Below are positions 53,078 through 58,358 of a stretch of 58,358 nt of DNA, piece by piece; the stretch's first letter is position 1, and each line of letters starts with the position of its first letter. Source of the DNA: Lachnoanaerobaculum sanguinis (lineage in GTDB: Bacteria; Bacillota; Clostridia; Lachnospirales; Lachnospiraceae). The notes below the pieces were generated by a model. That model was not told the DNA's origin, made no database searches, and saw only the letters and a list, made by a program, of their open reading frames with translations. The position numbers were made by a program, and so were the translations under genes. Location: positions 1 through 58,358 of the forward strand of contig NZ_BTHK01000019.1 in NCBI RefSeq assembly GCF_033242365.1. Direction: 5' to 3'.

Positions 53078-54013
53078 ATGAAAGCTGTTGAAGTATTATT
53101 TCCGGTTTTCTTTATGATGTTTTTGGGATTTTTATCCCGAAAGTATTCGTGGATAAAGCCGGAACAAAATGAAGGGGCCAAGAAAATAGTATTTAATATA
53201 TTGTTTCCATTACTGGTATATCATGTACTTGCAGAATCAAAGATTTCAGAAAGCTTTGTACCACAGATAATATATGTGGATGCATTATGGATAATAATAT
53301 ATATAGTAGGAAAGCTTATTGTGGGTAAAGGAGGAAAATATGCAAAGATTTCGCCATTCCTCTTACTTACCTGTGAAGGTGGAAATGTAGCATTGCCTCT
53401 ATACCTAAGCATGGTGGCAAAGTCGAATGCGGTAAATATATTAACCTTTGATGTGGCAGGTATTTTAATAAACTTCGGATTGCTTCCTATACTTGTTACG
53501 AGGGATCTTTCAGAAAAAGCTGATATAAGGGTATTATTAAAGAGAATAATCTTAAGTCCGTTTATGCTGGCGGTTATATTCGGAATAGTCTCCAATATGA
53601 CAGGTGTTCAAGGCCATTTGATGAACAGCGAACTTGGAAGTGTTTATACATCTACAATAGATATGGTGATTACACCGATTACCGGAATAATCCTCTTTAC
53701 ATTGGGTTATGAGTTGAAGATGGAAAAATCTCTACTGCTTCCGCTTTTGAAGCTTGGTATAATAAGGATATGCGGATGTGTAGTTATAATTATAGGATTT
53801 TTTATTTTCTTCCCGACATATATGGCGGATAATATATTTAAAGCCGGAGTATTATTATACTTTATGTGTCCGACAGGATTTCCGGTGCCGCTACAGATAA
53901 AGCCGCTTGTAAAAAGTGAAGACGAAGAGAACTTTATATCGGCATTTATATCATTGTTTATGATAACAGCTTTAGTGGCATACAGTGTTATTACATTAAT
54001 ATATATAAAATAA
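53078..54013 (+). CDS. AEC-family (auxin efflux carrier-like) permease
   Basis: 311 residues with about ten hydrophobic segments and the AEC pattern: LFPVFFMMFLGFLSRKY at the start, GGNVALPLYLSMV in the middle (a conserved helix break) and CPTGFPVPLQIKPL near the end. Family members move malate, other organic acids or small products. Twenty-five nt after the methyltransferase, so it may export the product of the operon. Confidence 0.83.
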   Translation: MKAVEVLFPVFFMMFLGFLSRKYSWIKPEQNEGAKKIVFNILFPLLVYHVLAESKISESFVPQIIYVDALWIIIYIVGKLIVGKGGKYAKISPFLLLTCEGGNVALPLYLSMVAKSNAVNILTFDVAGILINFGLLPILVTRDLSEKADIRVLLKRIILSPFMLAVIFGIVSNMTGVQGHLMNSELGSVYTSTIDMVITPITGIILFTLGYELKMEKSLLLPLLKLGIIRICGCVVIIIGFFIFFPTYMADNIFKAGVLLYFMCPTGFPVPLQIKPLVKSEDEENFISAFISLFMITALVAYSVITLIYIK

Positions 54014-54043
54014 AAAACTCAAAAATATTGTATAGGAGGATTT

Positions 54044-54424
54044 ATGTTAAAAGCGGCAAAGATTTTAGCTGTATTGGCGGCAATTGAATGTTTTGGAATA
54101 ATGGTTTTGGAAATGTTTTTCTGGCAGCAGTCCGGAACGAAAATCGATCCGAATATGACTGCGGATTTTGTTTCTCAGACAGCAACCATGGCTGCAAATC
54201 AGGGCCTGTATAACGGTTTTTTGGGTTTGGGTATTATCTTCGGTATGATAAGGAAAAATAAAGAAATGATACTTTTGTCACTTTTTTGTATTATAGCGGC
54301 TGCAGCATATGGAGCTTACAGTGTGGACTTTGCTATAATATTTAAGCAGGGAATTATACCGGCAGCGGCATTCATATTTAACCTTATAGCTAAGGAAAAA
54401 CACGATACATTGCACTTTAGATAG
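54044..54424 (+). CDS. DUF1304 membrane protein
   Basis: 126 residues with four predicted helices and the DUF1304 marks LAAIECFGIMVLEMFFW, NQGLYNGFLGLG and AAAAYGAYSV. Function unknown. It follows the permease by 30 nt behind AGGAGG; probably the last gene of the operon. Confidence 0.82.
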   Translation: MLKAAKILAVLAAIECFGIMVLEMFFWQQSGTKIDPNMTADFVSQTATMAANQGLYNGFLGLGIIFGMIRKNKEMILLSLFCIIAAAAYGAYSVDFAIIFKQGIIPAAAFIFNLIAKEKHDTLHFR

Positions 54425-54449
54425 TATAAAAACATAGAATAATATCAGA

Positions 54450-54477
54450 GTCGGGATAAAATAATCCCGGCTTTTTT
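54450..54477 (+). terminator. Terminator of the ThDP operon
   Basis: GTCGGGAT pairs with ATCCCGGC, followed by six T. Confidence 0.88.
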
Positions 54478-54572
54478 CAGCTTTAAGACCGTTTAAATAT
54501 TTTAAATTTTACATTTAAAATGTGTTATTGTTTTTTAAAAAACTGTATAAATTTATTAATGATTTTTTATAA

Positions 54573-54587
54573 AACATATGCTATGAT
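54573..54587 (+). promoter_or_regulatory. Extended -10 promoter of the third adhesin
   Basis: TGC-TATGAT (hexamer 54582-54587) with no clear -35, mirroring the TGC-TATATA of adhesin copy 1. Start near 54594 would give a 260-nt leader. Confidence 0.4.
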
Positions 54588-54662
54588 AGTCGAGCACTGT
54601 TGATAAATGGATGATTTAAGAAGATATCGGAGAGCTTTAATGATATGGAAAACATGATAAAC

Positions 54663-54698
54663 CTAAGTGTTTTCAAAGCCCTTTGAAAAGTCTTAAGC
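54663..54698 (+). other. Stable hairpin in the third adhesin leader
   Basis: TTTTCAAAG (54671-54679) pairs with CTTTGAAAA (54682-54690), extended by TAAG/CTTA across an internal loop. No T tract follows, so it is not a simple terminator. Confidence 0.55.
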
Positions 54699-54731
54699 GA
54701 CATTTTGATTGTAGAGTAAGGGGAGGTAGTT

Positions 54732-54755
54732 ATGAAATGCACACATAAATGGTAA
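54732..54755 (+). CDS. Possible 7-codon leader peptide MKCTHKW
   Basis: ATG with a strong AAGGGGAGG site 5 nt upstream, then Lys-Cys-Thr-His-Lys-Trp and TAA. It lies 100 nt before the third adhesin, between the hairpin at 54663-54698 and a weak GAGCC/GGCTC hairpin (54781-54801). It could be a translation sensor. Only the ribosome site and position support it. Confidence 0.35.
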   Translation: MKCTHKW

Positions 54756-54855
54756 AGTATTGAACAGGATATGAATAGCGGAGCCATCAAAAAGAAGGCT
54801 CAACAATTTTACAGTTTTAATATTTTTACTAAATTATAATTATATAGGAGGAATA

Positions 54856-57800
54856 ATGAATAATTTTAGAAAGCGACTGTTGGCCGCTCTTTTATCATTT
54901 GTAATGGTTTTTCTGTCAATGAGTGAATTCTTTACAGCTTATGCGGGTCCGCCCGGCATAGTAAATGATCCGGATATTATGGCGGAGGTTACATACGACA
55001 GAAATGTTGTCAACAGCAGAGGAAACAGTGATTTCTACGTAGGAGAAGAGGTTTCGTTCTATGCAAATATTACGATATCATCTATTACAAGAAGTATCCC
55101 GGGAGCATATGGAGTGCTTTATATTCCAAAGAAAGTATTCCCGTACATAAGCTCAAGTAATATTTCTACATGGATAAACAGACCGGCAAGCAACTTTTTG
55201 AGCATTGACAGCTCAGACAGTGAGTTTCACAAGGTTAAACTAAAGTTTATAACACTTGGAGGCGGTACTACACAGACAGTACCTTTTAAGGGAACATTAA
55301 AAGATCGTTCATTGGCAAATGATGAGACCTATGTTATCCCTTATCAGGTATATGATGCAAATGATACTTTGCTTGAGAGTACCAATAATACCTTTTCTGC
55401 AAAGACATATCCGGTAGGATATACAGATGAAAACAACAATATCAGAAGAGATTACTACTATGCAGAGGGTACAAGCAGTTTACAAAACAGTACAACTCTG
55501 GCAAATGATTTATCTACATTTATTCAGTTTAATACCAGAAGAACAAATTGGCCGGCAGCAGGTACATATCATGGTACGGAGACAAAGATTGTAGGTGGTG
55601 ACAGAAGAAAGACAAGAGTTACTGTACAGCTTCCTGCAAATGAAAACTTTGATACTACAGATACCAGAAACAGCAGTTGGACATATAATGCAGCAAACCA
55701 TACTATAAGTAAGGATGTAGAGTTTCAAAGTAACTTAAACTATACCAATGACGGTTTCAATATCAGATATAATAATCAGACTGTAGGTACACAGGCGTCT
55801 CCTGTGACAGTGGAATTTCCTATTACTTGGCAGTATGTAAACGATGACGGCTCACTGGATACAGCATCTATTGAGAAGTCAAAGAGTTCTGTAAGATATT
55901 GGTCTTTCCCCAGAGTTCCGGCAGCTGATAGAGGTATCTCTGCATATAAAAGTATCAGTCCGTGGAGATTTACTTTTACAGACAGAGATAAGACAGAGCA
56001 TGTTTATAACATGGGATTTAACTGGAACTGGTATGTAGGTAATCCTGAAGAGTATCCTACTATGGGAGCATATCATACAAGAGTAAGTTCTGTAGTCGAT
56101 ACACCGGTTACAGATATGGAACTTGTGGGATATCAGATAAGAACTCTTAATCCTACAGGTAAAGTTGTAGATGCCTCAGGAACTATACAGACTATACCGG
56201 CACTTGATAATACACAGCTTGCAGCTCTTTCAAACAACAAGCTTATAGGTATAAAGGATGACGGTAGTGAGGAAGTAATTGCTACAAATATTCAAATCAC
56301 AAGTACTGCAGATGAGGTCAGACTTCCGACTCCTAAATTCTATAAGAAGATAGAGCTTAGGTTTACAAATCCTATAGAGATTCAGGCTCCTACAGGAAGA
56401 GTTGTGGATATAAGATATAGATTCCGCTTTGAAGAAAATGCATATAATACTGCAAAAGCAGAGTTGGCGGCAAAGCCAAACAGTGCAAGCAGTTATATTC
56501 AGACAAGAAATGGTGTAACAGTAACCGGAGATAACGGTGCCGGAAGAACATGGACAGCCAGCGGAACTGACTATGCTACCTGGACAAAGGCTTTTGCGGC
56601 AGAGTATGAGCATGATACACAAAATCAGAATCTTGGAACAAAGTATCTGAACGAAGAGTTCAATATGACCGACAATGTAAGATTCCAATACTTTTTACCA
56701 CCGGGTGGTAGAAAAATAAAAAATCCTAAGTTCTTCGTACTTGCAGATCCTGCACTTGAGTTTAAGGGCATATATACCAGTACAGGCTATACTCCTGAAC
56801 TTACACCTGATGTTATGAGTAACTACAGAGTTGAGTATAACTTCAAGAATACAGGAAAGACAGCTTATATATGGGATCTTCCGGATATAAATATTCCTGA
56901 GGGAAATGACAGATATAATAATGTATATTTCAATACAAAATTTAAGACTACAAGAAATATGGCAGGCGGTCAGAATACTATCGACACATATTTGTCATGG
57001 GATAATAATGAAGAAGCTACTTCTAATGAAGTACTCGGTAAGTACGAAGATGTACTTGACCTTGATAATGACGGAAACACAACAGAGAAGTTTAGTAGCA
57101 AAAAGGCTACATATCTTTACTCACCTCCGTTAGAGTTGATCCTTACAAAGAGATCAAAGAGAGCGGATTCAAGTGTTGCTCAATATTCATCGCTTACAAC
57201 ACCTGACAGTGAGCAGATAGTAGACTATAAGTTAAACATTTTCAATAACTCTATAACAGGAGTTAGCGGATTTACATTCTTTGATATCCTGCCACATGTG
57301 GGTGATAAGGCAATAGCACCGGATCAGCAGGGTAATTATGCTAATAGAGGTTCAACATACAGACTTGGACTTACAGGTCCTCTTGATCCTAATCCGAACT
57401 ATACATATGAATACAGTACAACCCCTGTTACAGAAGGAAATATAGCTGCCAACTATGCAGGCGCTACATGGTCTTCATCAGTTTCAGACTGGTCAGCGGT
57501 TACTATGTTCAGAATAAAAATGAAGCCGGGATATACACTGGCAAGCGGTTCATCGGATGATATTACATTCAGAGCAAAGATGCCTGATACCACTCCTCTT
57601 GATGCTACAAACAAAGCGGTAAATACCTTTGCGGGATTTTCCGGAGACAACTATACAGGTGCATTTGAGGCACTCAGCAATGTCGTAGTACCAAAGAAGT
57701 ATAAGATCAGCGGTAAGATCTACTATGATGTTCCACCTGCAGGCGGAAGCGGAAACGGTACATATCTTACAACTGATGATGACGTACCTGCAGCAGGAAG

Positions 57801-58358
57801 AACGGTAAGTCTTTATGATGCAAGCGGTAATCCGGTACTTGATGAATCAGGTAATCCGATGACTACCACAGCCAATGCAAACGGAGACTACGCTTTTGAC
57901 AACATTTCAAGAGCAGGAACATACAAAGTAGTGATAACACCGGGAGTAGGAGATACAATAAGTACAAACCGTGTTACATCTACATCACTAATAATAGGAA
58001 ATGACTTTGCTGACGGAACTCAGGGAAGCAATCCTGTATTTGAAACAAGCGTAACACTTACACCAAGTGATGATAAGAAAACAGCAAATGCAGCGCTTGT
58101 GGCAAGTAATTCTACATTGAAAGTAAAATATGTAGATATGGCAGGCAATCCGATACCGCTTGATGACGGAAGCGGAAATGTGGCCGATACAGACAGCGTT
58201 CACGGCTTTAGAGATCCATATACTGTAACACCGCCTACAACACTTACAGGTGTGGCTAATTATGAGTATGCGGAGCCGGATCTTACAAACGGCAGACCGT
58301 TGACAGGAACATTAAATCCGGGACAGAATGTCGTAGTATTAAAATACAAGAGAAAGAC
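54856..58358 (+). CDS. Third giant adhesin paralogue (partial, runs off window)
   Basis: Open to the window end: 1167 codons plus two bases, no stop seen. ATG after AGGAGG. Signal peptide with TAYAG cleavage region (about 30), a large Thr/Asn-rich ectodomain, a DUF11-like domain (about 760-940), an SdrD_B-like domain (KISGKIYYDV, about 950-1050, with extra spacer residues), and the first MucBP-type repeat at the end (STLKVKYVDMAGN onward). It shares short blocks with copies 1 and 2, such as KLIGIKDDGSEEVIATNI and GDRRKTR, but is otherwise strongly diverged. Secreted surface protein; wall anchor outside the window. Confidence 0.88.
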   Translation, partial: MNNFRKRLLAALLSFVMVFLSMSEFFTAYAGPPGIVNDPDIMAEVTYDRNVVNSRGNSDFYVGEEVSFYANITISSITRSIPGAYGVLYIPKKVFPYISSSNISTWINRPASNFLSIDSSDSEFHKVKLKFITLGGGTTQTVPFKGTLKDRSLANDETYVIPYQVYDANDTLLESTNNTFSAKTYPVGYTDENNNIRRDYYYAEGTSSLQNSTTLANDLSTFIQFNTRRTNWPAAGTYHGTETKIVGGDRRKTRVTVQLPANENFDTTDTRNSSWTYNAANHTISKDVEFQSNLNYTNDGFNIRYNNQTVGTQASPVTVEFPITWQYVNDDGSLDTASIEKSKSSVRYWSFPRVPAADRGISAYKSISPWRFTFTDRDKTEHVYNMGFNWNWYVGNPEEYPTMGAYHTRVSSVVDTPVTDMELVGYQIRTLNPTGKVVDASGTIQTIPALDNTQLAALSNNKLIGIKDDGSEEVIATNIQITSTADEVRLPTPKFYKKIELRFTNPIEIQAPTGRVVDIRYRFRFEENAYNTAKAELAAKPNSASSYIQTRNGVTVTGDNGAGRTWTASGTDYATWTKAFAAEYEHDTQNQNLGTKYLNEEFNMTDNVRFQYFLPPGGRKIKNPKFFVLADPALEFKGIYTSTGYTPELTPDVMSNYRVEYNFKNTGKTAYIWDLPDINIPEGNDRYNNVYFNTKFKTTRNMAGGQNTIDTYLSWDNNEEATSNEVLGKYEDVLDLDNDGNTTEKFSSKKATYLYSPPLELILTKRSKRADSSVAQYSSLTTPDSEQIVDYKLNIFNNSITGVSGFTFFDILPHVGDKAIAPDQQGNYANRGSTYRLGLTGPLDPNPNYTYEYSTTPVTEGNIAANYAGATWSSSVSDWSAVTMFRIKMKPGYTLASGSSDDITFRAKMPDTTPLDATNKAVNTFAGFSGDNYTGAFEALSNVVVPKKYKISGKIYYDVPPAGGSGNGTYLTTDDDVPAAGRTVSLYDASGNPVLDESGNPMTTTANANGDYAFDNISRAGTYKVVITPGVGDTISTNRVTSTSLIIGNDFADGTQGSNPVFETSVTLTPSDDKKTANAALVASNSTLKVKYVDMAGNPIPLDDGSGNVADTDSVHGFRDPYTVTPPTTLTGVANYEYAEPDLTNGRPLTGTLNPGQNVVVLKYKRK

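Noticed and set aside
54581..54790. 69-codon minus-strand frame in the third adhesin leader
   Set aside because: No ribosome site or recognisable protein features, and it runs antisense through the leader hairpins.
54589..54855. Cyclic-di-GMP riboswitch upstream of the third adhesin
   Set aside because: A CAAAGCC string is present, but the rest of the GEMM core and receptor motifs are absent and the local pairing differs.

Overview
The window looks like the chromosome origin of a low-GC Gram-positive anaerobe of the Lachnospiraceae type (Clostridia). This rests on the gene order dnaA-dnaN-yaaA-recF-gyrB-gyrA on one side and rpmH-rnpA-yidD-yidC-jag-mnmE-mnmG-rsmG-parA-parB on the other, strong GGAGG ribosome sites with frequent TTG/GTG starts, AGA-rich codon use, and members of DUF3881, DUF1576 and DUF4446. 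An oral Lachnoanaerobaculum-like organism is possible, but genus cannot be fixed from this sequence alone.

Layout. From 1 to 12.5 kb, genes are on the minus strand: a Na/phosphate transporter with PhoU tail, lysA, gyrA, gyrB, a SemiSWEET transporter, recF, yaaA, dnaN and dnaA. At 12.5-12.9 kb lies oriC, with a cluster of DnaA boxes. From 13 to 24.7 kb the plus strand carries an ECF S-component, the rpmH/rnpA/yidDC/jag block, mnmE-mnmG-rsmG, an alpha/beta hydrolase flanked by five parS-like sites, parA-parB and a DUF4446 gene. bioY follows on the minus strand with a clear BirA operator. From 25.4 to 39.7 kb are two tandem copies of a giant (about 2150 aa) secreted, probably wall-anchored MucBP-repeat adhesin, each with a duplicated upstream region, and a YafQ/DinJ toxin-antitoxin pair between them. 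From 39.8 to 44.4 kb is the str operon (rpsL, rpsG, fusA, tuf) with several structured RNA candidates. From 44.5 to 47.5 kb, minus-strand genes encode a DUF3881 protein, an acyl-CoA thioesterase, a DUF1576 membrane protein and tRNA-Leu(UAG). From 47.7 to 54.4 kb are a uracil-DNA-glycosylase-like gene, a small secreted wall-binding-repeat protein, and an operon of a ThDP enzyme, an NAD-dependent epimerase, a SAM C-methyltransferase, an AEC permease and a DUF1304 protein. A third, divergent adhesin paralogue starts at 54856 and runs off the end.

How it works together. The left and centre form a conventional replication, segregation, tRNA-modification and membrane-insertion core. The accessory content is a surface-adhesin locus (three related giant proteins) and an unassigned ThDP/epimerase/C-methyltransferase operon that resembles branched-sugar or small-molecule biosynthesis. 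The most interesting non-coding signals are: a parS-like palindrome that forms the tip of the rsmG terminator; parS sites with asymmetric centres; a twin-loop rpsL leader; promoter differences between the two adhesin copies; and a structured leader with a 7-codon upstream ORF before the third adhesin. Structures and similarities were read by eye; no folding program or database search was run.
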